Shown: positions 11,854 to 24,949, numbered from the stretch's first letter. The stretch is DNA of 64,000 bases from Ovis canadensis (GCF_042477335.2 NC_091260.1:49681001-49745000); one strand, 5' to 3'. Translations and numbers: made by a program. The notes: generated by a model from the letters alone, not told the origin.

Positions 11854-11888
11854 CATCCTTGATTTCAAATATACAAGCATAGACATTT

Positions 11889-12112
11889 CAAGGGACTTCT
11901 TTGGTGGTCCAGTGGCTAAGACTCCACACTCCCAATGCAGAGGCCCAGGTCCCATCTCTAGTTGGGGAACTAGAATCCATATGCTACAACTAAGAGTCCC
12001 ATCCCACAACTGAAAAGATACCACATGCTGCAATGAAGACAGAAGACCCCGCATGCCACAGCTAAGACCCAATGCAGCCAAATAAATTAATTTTTAAAAA
12101 TAAAATTTAAAA
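11889..12112 (+). mobile_element. CHR-2-type SINE
   Basis: It starts 'gggacttctttggtggtcca' and ends with 'aatgcagccaaataaatt' and an A-rich tail. It is the sense orientation of a tRNA-Glu-derived cetartiodactyl SINE. Confidence 0.85.
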
Positions 12113-12388
12113 AAAATTTTTAACTTGCCAAACTCTGAAAAACTTCTTTTTCTTTCAAATACATCAAACCAAACTCAGAACCTTCCAATGTTTATTGTTT
12201 TTATCTTATCATACAGTTCCTATTGCAGGTTGAATTCCCAGGGAAACACCCTGAGATAAGGGTGGAAAAAGTTTACTAGGAAGTGTTCTGAAGATCAGCA
12301 CCTAAGGAAGAAACTCAGAAGCAAGGACTGAGAAGAGGAAGGAGTCGGACTGTGATGTAGTCTCATCAAACACCCCTGACCAACTCCA
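12113..12388. other. Unassigned sequence
   Basis: No gene or repeat is recognised. Confidence 0.45.
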
Positions 12389-12785
12389 TCAGTTCAGTTC
12401 AGTTGCTCAGTCGTGTCTCTGCAAACCCATGGACTGCAGCATGCCAGGCTTCCCTGTCTATCACCAATGCTCAGAACCTGCTTAAACTCATGTCCATCGA
12501 ATTGGTGATGCCATCCAACCATCTCATCCTCTGTCCTCCCCTTCTCTTCCTGCCTTCAATCTTTCCCAGCATCAGGGTCTTTTCCAATGAGTCAGACCTT
12601 TGCATCAGGTGGCCAAAAGATTGGAGTTCCAGCTTTAGCCTCGGTCCTTCCAATGAACATTCAGGACTGATTCCCTTTAAGATTGACTGGTTTGATCTCC
12701 TTGCAGTCCAAGGGACTCTCAAGAGTCTTCTCCAACCCCATAGTTCAAAAGCATCAGTTCTTCAGTGCTCAGCTTTCTTTAGGGA
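12389..12785 (-). mobile_element. BovB LINE 3' end, antisense
   Basis: It begins 'cagttcagttcagttgctca' and extends further into the ORF2 end than most copies here, to 'tcttcagtgctcagctttct'. The decayed frame is readable on the minus strand through most of its length. Confidence 0.93.
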
Positions 12786-12949
12786 GCCCTGAAACTGGAT
12801 GGCCTTTTAGACTTGTCCCAAATTAAGGTAAAACAGATGGAAAGCTAAGTCCTTTGGCTCAGAAGTTGAATCTATGTAGCTCTTCATAGCATCCACTACA
12901 GCTTTTAATGGAGCCAATTTTAAGTATGCTAACAAACCAGCTGGTTTGT

Positions 12950-13018
12950 TATCAACAAATATTTGTTGAATACATACTATGTGCTCATTACTGCAGAGAC
13001 TGCCGAGTATTATATTAT
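12950..13018 (-). mobile_element. L2 LINE fragment split by a SINE
   Basis: 'caacaaatatttgttgaata' and 'catactatgtgctcattact' are the reversed L2 3' terminus. A possible continuation ('tcaagaaatttacaattta') lies just beyond the SINE, near 13252-13272. Confidence 0.6.
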
Positions 13019-13240
13019 TGGTTTCCCAGGTGGCACAGTGGTAAAGAATCTGCCTGCCAATGCAGGAGATGCAGGTTCAATCCGCAGGTTGGCATTATCC
13101 CCTGGAGTAGGAAATGACAACCTGCTCCAGTGTTCTTGCCTGGAAAATCCCATGGACAGAGGAGCCTGGTGGGATTGCAAGAGTCAGACACAACTGAGCA
13201 ACTAAACTCGTGCATGCATGCACACACACGGACACACACA
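13019..13240 (+). mobile_element. Bov-tA SINE with CA-rich tail
   Basis: Head 'ggtttcccaggtggcacagt', body 'cctggaaaatcccatggaca', then 'agacacaactgagcaact'. The tail is a CA-rich tract at 13211-13241. Confidence 0.92.
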
Positions 13241-13275
13241 CATCTTTGCTATCAAGAAATTTACAATTTATTTGA

Positions 13276-13914
13276 GAACAGACTAAAATGCAAAATTATT
13301 TTGCACAATAAAAATTTAAAATAACAGGTAAAGACAACAACAGCTGAGAAATGAGGGTAATCAGAGCGAGGACATTTTAAATTTGAAGGACAGAGAAATG
13401 ACTTAATTCTGTGCAGCTGGGAACAGATGTTGCATTGTGTCCTTAAGGTTTTTGATGGGAGGAGAGTAGAAGGAAAGTCGTGGTGGGTGGCGAGGTAGCA
13501 ACAGTGATCTGAGGGCAAAATACAAGGTGTTTGGGAGTAATCTTTGTAAAAAGACCATAACTCTTTGAAGAAAAGTCTGTTAGGACTAGAAGCAAGAGAA
13601 GTACTCAGTGAAATGTGGAGGCCACTCAGGTAAGTATAGATTTCTGAGAAACATGAAGGTGAAAGCATTTGGTTCTTCTAAGAATGGCAACAGCAATGAC
13701 AATTTTAGATTTATCAAGTTCTGATGAGGGCCGTAACCAGGTTCTGGGACTCACTGTGGCAGCCTCTCACAGCAGGTCAGTTCTACAGTGTGATTCTTGG
13801 AAACCCAGTCTAGAGACCATTCTTTCTGCATTTCCAAAAATTCTGTGAGCTAATATCCCTTAACAAATACTTTCCTGTTTAAATTAGCAAAAGCAAGTTA
13901 TGTTGTATGCAATA
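13276..13914. other. Unassigned sequence, no gene seen
   Basis: A 135-codon minus-strand frame (13261-13668) has no recognisable domain. No repeat is identified. Confidence 0.45.
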
Positions 13915-14110
13915 AAAAACTCTAATATATACACATTTTCTTATCTAATATTCACAACAATTGTATAAGTAGATAGCATTATCCTCATCTACAGGTAAGG
14001 AGACTGAATTTACGAGGTTAAATAAATGGTCCAAGGTTTTCTAGTAAGTATGTGGTCAAGTTTAGATTTGAAGCTAGGACAATCTCATGCCTAAATCCAT
14101 GCCATTTCCA
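13915..14110 (-). mobile_element. MIR SINE
   Basis: 'aatattcacaacaattgta', 'ctacaggtaaggagactga' and 'gaggttaaataaatggtcca' follow the MIR core in reverse complement. Confidence 0.7.
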
Positions 14111-16059
14111 CAACATGAACTGTTTTCTGAAGGCAGAGATATGAATGAGCCTCAATACTTTCCGTATGAGCATGGGTATCTACAAACAGAATAGTTTCCA
14201 TGATAGGTCGTTAGATATTATATTCATACTCTGGATTGAAATACATAGTATTCAGTGTGAATCATTCCAATGGCAGAACAACATCAAACAGTGGAAAGCT
14301 GCCCTGAAACTCATGCCAAAGCCAGAAAAGGATGAGTCCCTGGAGCCAGTGGGCCATCCTAGCTCTGCCCAACTCTACTTTCAGTGATTGCTTACAAATT
14401 TAACAACCAAAACCCAACAGTCCTGTCTGTAGCCTCATAAATAAATTCAAGGCCACAGTGTAAGGCAAGTTTTGCCTTACTCATCTCATGTTGTTCCATA
14501 TATTGAATTTGATCATCTCATGAAAGTTAAAGGCCCCCCCCCCCAAAGAAGAGACAATTTAACCACCAGTCTTAGCCCTTTCAACTTTAAGATCAATTCT
14601 ATTAGTCAGACTCACTAGACAGTGGCCAAGAGTGTGTATATCTAAGACCAAAGTGTCCATGGTTAAAAGGAGAATCTATGGCAGGATAAGAAAATAAATG
14701 ATACGGTATGACCATTACCTCCTCCTAAGCCCAAGGAAACGCTATCACCTTGAACTCTGGACCATCAGCTTCACCTTAGTAACCTAGCAGGAAGACCCAC
14801 AATCAATGAGTCTCGGGACAGCCATTCTCTACCATTCTCTACTTACCACAACTAGCTTTCTGAAACTCTGCCAGAGAATGAGTTGGGCTCCAGGGAAAAG
14901 AGAACTTACCCTCTGACCTCAACACTTCAAGCCTGACTTCACACCAGTTTAAAACACTTTATGGCGCCCTTCCATTCATACACTGTTCTTCTGGATGTTC
15001 CTTTCTGTCCTCAATTCCATCTTTAGCACAGCTGACAAATGCTGCCTGGACACACAGCTGTCTCCCGAGAGGAGCCCCATGCTTTTTAAACAGCTTTGCC
15101 TTGTGACCTGACCTACAGGCAGGCTGCATACTTCAGTGCACTGACAGCTAAGTCATGTCTTTTGTCCCAGGCACACAGATCCAGCAGGGTAGAGAAAGTT
15201 CACAGGCAACGCTCACATTTCAAAACGTAAATAAATGGCTCACACCAGAGGCCCAGTGCACTTAAGTTTGGAAGACAAAAGCTTCCCAAGAAAAAAGTGA
15301 CCCAAAGGGTACTATTCAGAAATCCCTCCAGCACCTCATGGTATGATGACTGCACCTGGACGGCTGAATGAGATCTACCACCATCAGGAGACCAGATGTC
15401 CTGTGCTGGGCAGAACATGTCAACAGTCTTACCTTCTGTTTCTTCCTGACTTGTTCCCTAAGCATCTTTCTGATATATTTTTCCCCTAGTGAGCCCTATT
15501 CCTCTCTTCCTTTCTTTTTCTTTCCTTTATCCCTCTTCTCTCTCTATTATACTTTGTACTTCTTATTCTTCCAGTTTTACTCATATTTCCTGGTTCGGCA
15601 GCTCCTATTATTTCATACACTTGGAAACCTTTTATTTTCTTCCAGTTTTCCGAAGAACTTTCACAGCTGGCCCCATCTGTTTCACCTAAATGACCCTCTG
15701 CTCTTTAATCATATGCACTTCCTCTCTGATTCCACCTGCCCTTAATTGGCTGGGCCCTACAATCTCCATACTCTCAATCCTACTAACAAATATAAGCTTA
15801 GGATAGGGGTGATTTGGGGCCTGAATTCTATCACCATTTAAACACCAGCCACAGATAACAGACTCACTGATATGTTATCAACTTTAGCCATTTCCTGCAG
15901 TTATCTGGGTTTTTAAAAATTTACTTTTTGATATTTAACTCATTTCAAACTTTCATAATTTTATAATACAGGCAATGCATGATCACTGTAGAAAAGTAAG
16001 TCAAAACAGGTTAAGTAGAAAGACAGAAATGAAAAGTTATCTGCAAATCCACCCTTCAG
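14111..16059. other. Unassigned sequence with pyrimidine-rich tracts
   Basis: There is a run of 11 C at 14534-14544 and a CT-rich tract at about 15489-15560 that opens a phenylalanine/serine-rich frame (15368-15745). Neither supports a gene. The part from about 15925 may be the far end of an old LINE, but I cannot assign it. Confidence 0.45.
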
Positions 16060-16620
16060 AGAATACGCTGTGTTTCATGACTGACATGATGAATAGTGTT
16101 TTAAAAGATACAAAGATGAATGAAAGAGACATTGCCCTTCTCTTGGAGAACCTACATCCACTGGGGAAGAAAATAAAACAAGCATATACAATGTGGCATA
16201 TTTAGAAAACAGCAAAAATTGATAGGAACAAGGATAAATAATTCACACCTTGGGAAATCCTGGAGAAAGTGTTATCTATTATGAGCCCTGAAAGAAAAAC
16301 AGGAATTAGCCAAGCAAAAAAGAGGGAAAGGGAACTTCCATGGTAAGTCTTCAAAGATAGATAGAGTTTGGCACTTCCAAAAAACCAAAGGGAGTTCAGT
16401 ATGGTTGAAAGTAAGGGGCAGTGTCTGTCAACAGGTAAGCAAGGTAAGGAGTGGTCAGAGGGCAGAGGACCGTGTAAGCCACAATGTTCCCTAGAGGCAA
16501 TGGGAACACTGAAGGATATTAAGCAATGGATAACATGATCAGATTTTTACTTTTAATGGAACCATGAGCCTAAAAGAACCACAGTATGCAACAGGTGCCA
16601 CCCTCATAATCAGGGCAGGG
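16060..16620 (-). mobile_element. L2 LINE, long antisense segment
   Basis: The order 'agatacaaagatgaatgaa', 'ttggagaacctacatcc', 'acaggaattagccaagc', 'gaagg'-type and 'aatggataacatgatcagat' blocks matches a long reversed L2 stretch. Confidence 0.65.
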
Positions 16621-17294
16621 AGGGCAGGAGGGAGAGAGACATAGGTAGTAAGTAGTAGAACCAGGATACAATCTCAGGCTGTCAACCATGCTGCTTACAC
16701 TCTCTTATGATGCCTATTAATAAGTCCTAACCATTCTAGGTTATCAATCAGGAAATGCAGGCAAATATGTTTTGTATGTGAACTACATATTTTCCTTCTT
16801 ATACTGGAATTAGCCCTTTGCCTTGAACTTGGGGAGTGGCTGATTTGCCTGGTTGAGAGCTGGGTAAGCTGGAGTAGCTGTGCGTGAGGAAAAACCTTAA
16901 AAGGGATGCTCCACAAGCATTCTCAATAACCAAGACCAGAAATGACAATGTGAAATTAGCCAGGGTGCTCTTTTGACTGCTCCAAATCACAAATAATTAT
17001 TCAGCCTCCCGTTTTCATTTATCTGTGCAGCTCTTATCGTAGCGTATTTCCAAATATTATTATTATTAAGAGTTGGTTCAGATCCTAAAAGAACTTAGGA
17101 TTTCCCTACTCTTGATAAAGACTTTTCTACTACTCACTGACACCAGGGCAATTTCTGTTGCTCATTAAAGCGATACAGTCAATGTAATTATTTGGACTTG
17201 AGCCTTGAGAATAGACAAGTGCTTCTTGAACTTCTTTATGGAAGCTCAGAAAAAAAGGAATATATTTCATATTTAGATCTAGTACAAACATAAA
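16621..17294. other. Unassigned sequence
   Basis: No gene or repeat is recognised apart from a short ATT run near 17058. Confidence 0.45.
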
Positions 17295-17430
17295 AGTGTG
17301 TGTTAGTCACTCAGTCGTGTCTGACTCTTTGTAACCCATGAACTGTAGCCCATCAAGCCCCTAGGCTCCTCTGTCTATAGAATTCTCCAGGCAAGAATAC
17401 TGAAGTGGGTTGCCATTCCCTTCTCCAGGA
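17295..17430 (-). mobile_element. Bov-A monomer SINE with target duplication
   Basis: Antisense Bov-A body from 'gttagtcactcagtcgtgtc' to 'ccattcccttctccagg'. It has perfect 11-bp target duplications (acaaacataaa) at 17284-17294 and 17431-17441. Confidence 0.92.
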
Positions 17431-17516
17431 ACAAACATAAATACCTATATAATATTAATAGAAATGAAATTTTGAAGAAGCAGTAATTACCATGACAGTA
17501 TGTGATGCAGGCTTTC

Positions 17517-17580
17517 ATTTTCTTTTCCATTCCATCTCATTCCATTCTATTTCTATTTATTCTATGATATTCTTTTCTGA
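17517..17580. repeat. Degenerate CATTC/TTCCA-type simple repeat
   Basis: Several imperfect CATTC-like words in a pyrimidine-rich tract. Confidence 0.6.
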
Positions 17581-17599
17581 GTTGGGACAACCACATCAG

Positions 17600-18150
17600 A
17601 AAACTCTCCAATAGGGTCCACTAAAGTGGAATATACCATATCCGATAACCCAGTGATTTCACTCTTAGGTAAATACTCAGGAGAAATGAGTACATGTGCC
17701 CATCACTGGATTTGTTTAGACTGTTCACAAAAGTGATTTGAACAGTTCATAAGGCCAAATATCAGAAGTTATCTAAAGACTCGCCAACAGTAGAATGGAT
17801 AAATAAATGTTGGTATAGTCATACTACAAAGTGCTATGATTGTTTGCAAAAACGCAAATGAATTTCCCATACAAAATGTTAGGTGCAAAAGAGTTAACAC
17901 TTTATGACTCTAATTACATAAAGTTCAAAATCAACCAAAACTAAACTCTATGCTGTTCTAAGTCAGAAGAGCTGGTTGCCCTTGGAGGGACTGTGATCTG
18001 AAGGAGTTACTGCGGTGCTTCTAGGGAGCTGGTGCATCTTGATCTCAATGCCATTCACAAGGATGTGTTCAATTTGTGGAGCTGTATCAAACTTCATATG
18101 TACTTTTCCGTATGTAAATCACACTTCAGTAAAACATTAAGAAAAATACA
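17600..18150 (+). mobile_element. Old L1 LINE fragment (ORF2 end and 3' UTR)
   Basis: 'tttcactcttaggtaaatac', 'aacagtagaatggataaata', 'ggtgcaaaagagttaacac' and the end 'gtatgtaaatcacacttcag' follow an L1M 3' end to its A-rich tail. Confidence 0.7.
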
Positions 18151-18750
18151 AGTCACAAACCATTAAATTAGATTCTTCCACTCACTAATCGCTTGCAACC
18201 TCAGGTTTAAAATCCCCTACATTAGATATCAAGGGAAGACATACAATGACACATCAAAACTTTTAAATGTTATTCATAATAAAATAGAAAGCTCAAAAGT
18301 CTCGTTTATAAACCACTACATACAACCAAAATAGAAAGAATCCAAAAAAAATGAAACAGCTAAAAATAAGAAAATACTATCCCTTCTTACTTGATTTTTA
18401 ATAACTTTACAGCTGCTTTCAATTCAAATTTTTATTGAATCTTACATATTAATCTACACTTGCTGCCAATAATTTTGTTAAGAAACACGTAGTTTTGAAT
18501 ACGCTTACCCAGCTTTTTCCTTAGTGTCCAAGCCTCTAGTCTCTTCTTAATTAAATAGTCAAGAACAGTCCAGTGGTAAAGGAAATCTCTCCTGATGCTC
18601 TGTTCAGGGCTGTACCTTTCCCACTGGAATTCCTTTTTTCCCTTAGAGCTTCCATCTCTGGCAAGATGTCCTCAAAATCTCCAACCTGCTCTAAACCATT
18701 CTTGAGAAGAGATGTCACCCAACAATGGCTGATTACAATCAATGTTTAAT
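18151..18750. other. Unassigned AT-rich sequence
   Basis: No gene or repeat is recognised. Confidence 0.45.
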
Positions 18751-19000
18751 GGCACCCCACTCCAGTACTCTTGCCTGGAAAATCCCATGGACGGAGGAGC
18801 CTGGTGGGCTGCAGTCCATGGGGTCGTGAAGAGTGGGACACGACTGAGCCACTTCACTTTCACTTTTCACTTTCACGCATTGGAGAAGGAAATGGCAACC
18901 CACTCCAGTAGGAGAATCCCAGGGACGGGGGAGCCTGGCAGGCTGCCATCTCTGGGGTCGCTCAGAGCTGGACATGACCGAAGTGACTTAGCAGTAGCAG
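18751..19000 (+). mobile_element. Bov-A2 dimer SINE
   Basis: Two Bov-A monomers in sense orientation, joined by 'cactttcacttttcactttc' and ending 'cttagcagtagcag'. The second monomer lacks the 'attcttgcctg' segment (a short internal deletion near 18910). Confidence 0.93.
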
Positions 19001-22000
19001 TTACACATTTATTAATGAATGCCATGCTTGGTATTTTAAAGGGACCCAGATGTATTTCTAGTCACAGCCACTCTCTTTCTCAAGCAAAATATAGATTATG
19101 AGCTATACTGTACATGATTTTTGTTTTCCAAATAGATTATAGCACACATATATAGGGCAGATGTCTTCCAGAACATTTCTTGGCTGATGTCTTTATTCCG
19201 TGATTCTATGAGAGTTTTCTTCAAATTCTACAAAGTGGTCAGATCTCCAGATGAAGGCAATCCAGCTGTCTTGCAAAAGGAGGCTCTGTTTTAGCTGGCA
19301 TGTGAGGGTCCACCCAGCAGGGGTGCAGATACCATGGCTTGGCTTAGGGCCAACCTGTACCCACCTCCCCTCAGCACCTCACTGTGGAACCGATAAAGGT
19401 CTTTGGGGCCTTACAGTCTCTGCTGAAACCTAGATTGCCTCAGTTTCCAAGGATGTGTGACTTGCCCTAGCTGTCCAAAATACCTGCTCGAGTCCCCCTT
19501 ACCCTTCACATCTGTCCAAACACAAGGGCAAGAGATGTACTGTACGTGATATAAAGCCAAGTCAGTGCAATGCTCCTCATACTCAGAGTCAACAGTGAGA
19601 ACGATATGAAACAAACGCAACCTGCTTTCAACAAAAGCTGAATTTAAATTGTCTGTCTGCTAAAAGTACATTTGAAAAATGAAATCTTTCCATATGGCTT
19701 TATTTTCCTCTGTATAAAAGGGTGAGACTGAATTCCGCTTTATTTAAAAAAAAATAAAGCTCTATGTATATAGTGCTGACATATACACTAAAGTCATCTG
19801 GAAAAAATACAAGCTACTATAACGAATGCCAAATGCCAGAAGTAGCCAGTTTCATTCTACTGAGACAAATAGATGGAAGGGGAAATGTGTTTGGTTGACA
19901 GAGTGAATAGAGAAAATTGATCCCCTATTGTCAAATATACTGTTACCGGACATGAGGATTGGGAAGCTGTGAAACGCTGTGTTTTGCACACAAAGTAAAC
20001 TTAAAGCCTTCAAATCAACCTAGTAATATTTCAAAAGCTTCTAATATCCAAAAATAAAATGATTCACACCAGACTAAGTATTTACGTTAGATATTCCTCG
20101 TTAATTCTTGAGACAAAGGAAAGTGATCCTTCACTGAAGAAGTGCTTTTTACACAAAGTTTTGAATGTCAAATGGAGAGAAACAGCATATTTTGTAAAAA
20201 GAACATTTAGCACCTAATATTCAAAACACCCAGCCTGGGTTCCTCCTTTTATGAGTGCAGAGCTGTATCAGAGCCCGGACATTTAGAATTATATAGCAAA
20301 CTTGTAACAGAACCACATTTCCTTTTGGAATACAATACAGCTGCAAACAAAAAAAAAAATCACATTTCCTCCAGTTATTTGCCAAATAGCTGTATCCTCA
20401 CACCAGTTATAGACTCTAGTAGACAACACCAGAAGAAGGGCAGAGATAAAAGATGAAGATAAAACCCTTCTCTTCCATTTGGCACAGAATAAATCCAAAA
20501 AGAAAGAAAGAAAAAAAAAAACATTTCAAAGACAAAGATCATACTTTCGAACATAAAGGTTTGTTTCTTTTTTAATATGCTTTAATTTTTTCCTTTTTGG
20601 CTAAGAAATAGGATCTTATTTTTGCTATAGCACAAGTAAGCATTTCACCAACGCCCTGAATTGCAAATAAATTTTTAAAAAGCACTTCATGGGCTCCTTA
20701 GCATAATGTCCAGTCTCTCTCAGGCTTTTTCAAATAACAGACTAATTCCATTTCCTTCCATTCTGCTACCAAATTCTGCCTCTCTCCATTGCTACCATTT
20801 CTCCTACTTTGTTTTGTCTTTCCCTTCAGTAAACTCAACACCCTGGTAATTCAATCTCCTGTTCAATGTCATGGTTGAATCAAATCGCTGTCATTCAAAA
20901 TATAACCCGAGGCTTGAACTGTGGCATGGTTGAGTGATCAGGGCAAATATTCCCGAATCTGGAATTTCTGGGTTTTCAGCTATTGAGCTCCTAAGTGGCT
21001 TTAGACAAGATTTCCCACTGTCTCATGAGAACAGGTCAGATCCTGTTTGTACTGCCTGAGACTCCATAGGGTAGGACACTGCAAGCAAGGCAAGCTTTAC
21101 CTGTGACCAAGCTCTCTGTGGATTAGTGGAGAATTGGTTGTAACGAGATTTAAGCAACAAATTGGTGACAGCGCCATTGACCTCCCAAGATGGACATGGA
21201 AAGTAACAAATAATGGAAAAGATTAACAAGATGTCACTTTCACACCAGGAGAGAAATTAGAAAAGACCAGAAGGAAGCCCTGTTTAAAGATGTCTTTACT
21301 CATGGAGTATAAATAGTCAGGTTTCCCAGAAAGAGACATTTCCATTCCCACCACTAGCTCTACTTAAACAAGTTTGAAGGCCAATAAAAACACAGTGCTG
21401 GTTTACAAGGGTTAGGAGAAATGAAGGAAGATGGTGAATCTTCCTTGAGTTCAGAAGTTTAAAGAGGAAATTCTAAGGGTGGGAAGTGACAAATTGTATT
21501 GATACTAACCTTTAAAAAAAATAATTCAAGACATGAACCAGGACCAAGCACATTATACAAATGTTATGAGACAAAGAGTAGAAACTATGCTAAAGTCTAT
21601 GATTAAAGAACACCTGAAGAAACGGGGCCAGGTCATGAATTAGAAGTTGCAAACACACGAATAGCGACAGCCAACCAACATGATGGGCAGTTGATATGCA
21701 TTGCGAGAGACATGTGGAAAGGAACCCAGGAGTTGAAACTGGTGTTGGAAAACTATCTGAAAAGATCAGAGCTAAGATGTGCTGCTCAGAAATCAGAGAC
21801 CTTTGCCTAACAAACTTGCTCTAAAGGAGACAGAGGGCAAGCAGATAGCTCTTAGCTGACTCCCATCACAAAGTAGGCACTCCTTAAATCTTTGTAGAAT
21901 TGAATTGCTGAAATAAACCATATTTGATGAAAGAAGTAGGATTTTTTCAGATTAGAACAGCTGCCTTTACAAATTGCACTGCTTATACAGAGAGTGGTGT

Positions 22001-22556
22001 GGGAAGGAAAGGACAGCAGAACTATTCTCTTTAGCAACTGATAGTAAAATTAGAAGAAAAGCAAACAGCCAGAGCAGACGACCAAACTCAAATGGATGTG
22101 GACCACTTAAGTAATTGAGTCAGGGGATAGTAAATGCAGTTCAATTTAGGATAATGTCCAATAAATTGCTTTAAGAAATAACCCAGGGAATACAGGTTAA
22201 ATGGAACAACCATGTCAGAGATTGATCTGCAAATCACAATAAAGAAAATCATTGAAACTAACCACCAGAGCATTACCAGCTTCAGTAAAAGAGGCCATAG
22301 CAACCCTACCAGCAAAAATGCAAATGGACCCACTCAGACAGCAGAGCCGCTGTCCTCATTGATACGTTTCTCTCTGCTCTTCCTGCGCTAGTGAAAACTT
22401 AACCATTTCCCAAGCAGTCCTTCAAACTTAATCTATCTCAATATTTCTATGGGCATCCCCTAACTTCTCTCCAAATTCCTGTTTTGTTTTGTTTTTTTTT
22501 TGCCTGGCAAATTTGGCGCTTATATTTGCAAATCAAATGGATATGTCACAAACGTG
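19001..22556. other. Long stretch without recognised repeats or genes
   Basis: Over 3.5 kb of unique-looking DNA. I see only short frames (none over 82 codons), an A-rich run at 20347-20360, and a perfect 9-bp inverted repeat at 19737-19760. It is the longest repeat-poor block in the window and so the best place to look for conserved noncoding elements. Confidence 0.5.
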
Positions 22557-22745
22557 GAGGTGATGGTTTAGTCACTCAGTCGTATCTGACTCTGTGACCC
22601 CAAGGACTATAGTCTGCCAGGCTCCTCTGTCCACAGGATTTCCCAGGCAAGAATTCTGGAGTGGGTTACCGTTTCCTTCTCTAGGCAATCTTCCCGACCC
22701 AGAGATCGAACCCACATTTCCCGCTTTGCAGGCAGTCTCCTGCAT
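22557..22745 (-). mobile_element. Bov-tA SINE
   Basis: Antisense: body 'gtttagtcactcagtcgtat', head 'gacccagagatcgaaccca' and 'ctgcattaaccactaatc'. Confidence 0.9.
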
Positions 22746-22984
22746 TAACCACTAATCAAATCCTTTGGTGGTCCACTAAGTGTGACACTGGGAATCTGTG
22801 TGCCTCGGGTACATGGCTTTCTCCTAAAGAAGGTGGAATATAAGTAAAACTCAAAGTAAACTAAACCCACACTTGCCCCAGGAAGGGAAAGAGTTGGAAG
22901 TGACTTGATTGGCATTAATCTATTTGAATTTAAAGTTGATTTCTTTAGTCCTGGACAAGAAACAAAGGCATATACTTTCATTTC

Positions 22985-23085
22985 AATGGTCATTTGCAGT
23001 GCTGTGTGCCAGATACTGGGCTAGGTGTTCAGGATCCTGCATCAACTGAGTTATATCCTCTGCCCTCCAGAAACCCAGTCAAAAA
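22985..23085 (-). mobile_element. L2 LINE fragment
   Basis: 'tgtgtgccagatactgggct' and 'ctctgccctccagaaaccc' match the reversed L2 end. Confidence 0.5.
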
Positions 23086-23514
23086 CATCACAGCACAACA
23101 CACACAGGACAAGAATAACTTCTGCTGTGTGCCAAGCGATCACACACACATTCTCTGTAGACTTGATCCAGGTCTCAGTTTGGAACAACTTTTCAAAACC
23201 ACAGAATTTTTTTTTAATTTTAATGTTTTATTGGTATCCTTAAGGTCCAACTGAAGGGAAAACAGGATGATGAACTCTGATCATTTGCTAAATAAAAATG
23301 GTCTGTTCTTGCCAGGAAGACAGCAGCTTGAGCAACAACATTCCAGCCAACTTCCTTTCCCATTTTGTCCCAGCCTGGGAGGAATTCGTCCTTCCAGACA
23401 GCTGAGACTCACCTAGATTCCTGAAAGGAGCAGAGCCGACCCAACCAGACTAATTAGTGCCTGCATTTCATCAGCTTGAGGAAAAATGTTTTGCTGAAAG
23501 GCAGCATGGACATG
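23086..23514. other. Unassigned sequence
   Basis: Only short frames are present and no repeat is recognised. Confidence 0.45.
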
Positions 23515-23715
23515 GCAGTCTAAGAGAGGGGTTTGAATCCTGCTTCTGCATTTTATCAGCTTTTATCTAGCCTCTCCCATCCTCAACCTATTCATCTTTA
23601 TAATGGGAATAATAATATCTCATTGTTGGCTTATTCCTTATACAAGACAAGGTAATATATATAACAGTGCCTGGCAGGTAACTCAACTCATTAATGCCTG
23701 TTCCATGCCACTACT
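23515..23715 (+). mobile_element. MIR SINE
   Basis: 'gggtttgaatcctgcttctg', 'ctttataatgggaataataa' and 'aacagtgcctggcaggta' occur in MIR order, covering most of the element. Confidence 0.8.
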
Positions 23716-24449
23716 CCTGCCAAATGCTGGGAGGAATAACTTCCCTACATCCTACTCTTCCATTCAGAATGTCTCTAAAGTGTAGTAGATAATGCAAATG
23801 ACCTCAGCTGGACATGGAATTCCTAGGGATACCTAAGCTTCCATCTTGTGAGTAAAAACATGGAATGTCTACCATGGGGAGGCCATCCCTCCTTCTAGCA
23901 AATACTTTCAGAGTCATCCTTCTCCAAGAAATCTCAAAAAGGAGGCGCCCTTGGCATATTTCATACTTGGCTTCATCAAAAATGAGTCATGTCCTAACCA
24001 CAGCAAAAGAATCAGATACAGTAGAATTTTGCCAGAGGGTAAGAAGGAAGAGTGAAAGGGGGGAAAAACAAGACTGTGATCATTCTCATTGTAGGTCAGG
24101 AATTTCATAGAAGAGAGAGGCTGAGTAACTGGCCAAAAACACACAGCATTTCAGAAATAAAGCTGATGAGAGGTGCACCGCCATGTCCAGGGCTGTGCTG
24201 TATTTGGGCATCAACCAAGTCTGCCTTCTCCACTGTCATAGCCTAGTTACCTAGCCCCTTAGCAACACCCAGAGCCTGCAACGCCTGGCAAAAGCTAGCA
24301 ACACTTCACTCTGGCACTCAATAAGTACTTGCAAATAAATGATCATAAGAAAGGTAAAATTAAAAGCATGCGGCAGCTCAGAATCTGCAGTTAAACCAAA
24401 ACCTAATAAAACATATACAGAGAAAAGGATATACCCTGTTCCAAAACAG
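23716..24449. other. Unassigned sequence
   Basis: A possible MIR trace lies near 24100-24165. No gene is seen. Confidence 0.4.
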
Positions 24450-24452
24450 GAA

Positions 24453-24491
<39 letters not shown>
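24450..24491. repeat. A-run plus (GA)n microsatellite
   Basis: Twelve or so A followed by about 15 GA units. The 9-bp word tgttccaaa occurs on both sides (24438-24446 and 24498-24506), so the tract may be a tail remnant or part of a local duplication. Confidence 0.95.
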
Positions 24492-24494
<3 letters not shown>

Positions 24495-24949
24495 TTTGTT
24501 CCAAACTAACAAAAACTGACAAGTCCCCCTGCTTCTACCCAATTGTTATCTTGTAGTATTCCCCCCCTCCAACTACTTTTTTTAAGGACAATTTGCTATC
24601 CCTTCTCAAAAGCAACCCTCCAAATGAAATAGATTTCATCATGATTCAAAGTTACAACATTTTTTAGTAAAGGAACACCAGATAAACACTAGGAGAGCTA
24701 AGACTTTGGTGCCAAACAACCAAACAGATGTGACTCCTACCACTTCCTACCTTTCCAAGAGACGTGATTAATGGGGAATTATAGGAATATTCTAATTCTT
24801 GTTGAAAAGCTTGATCGATTTATTGGTGCTTGCAGCCAAAGAATAACCAGGTCCATGTTTCAAACCACTGCAGATGACCCAGAATCTGGGGCTCATCATG
24901 ACTCTATACTTTGCTAAAGACTGGTGCCAAGAAAATTTCCTCCAAGCTC
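24492..24949. other. Unassigned sequence
   Basis: No gene or repeat is recognised. Confidence 0.4.

Noticed and set aside
12403..12792. Overlapping open frames on both strands
   Set aside because: They are translations of an antisense BovB 3' end. The same pattern appears at 28127-28375, 30693-31190, 40583-40976 and 60045-60470.
15368..15745. 125-codon Phe/Ser/Leu-rich frame resembling membrane segments
   Set aside because: The hydrophobicity comes from a CT-rich tract (TTC/TCT/CTT codons). There is no recognisable family and no supporting gene structure.
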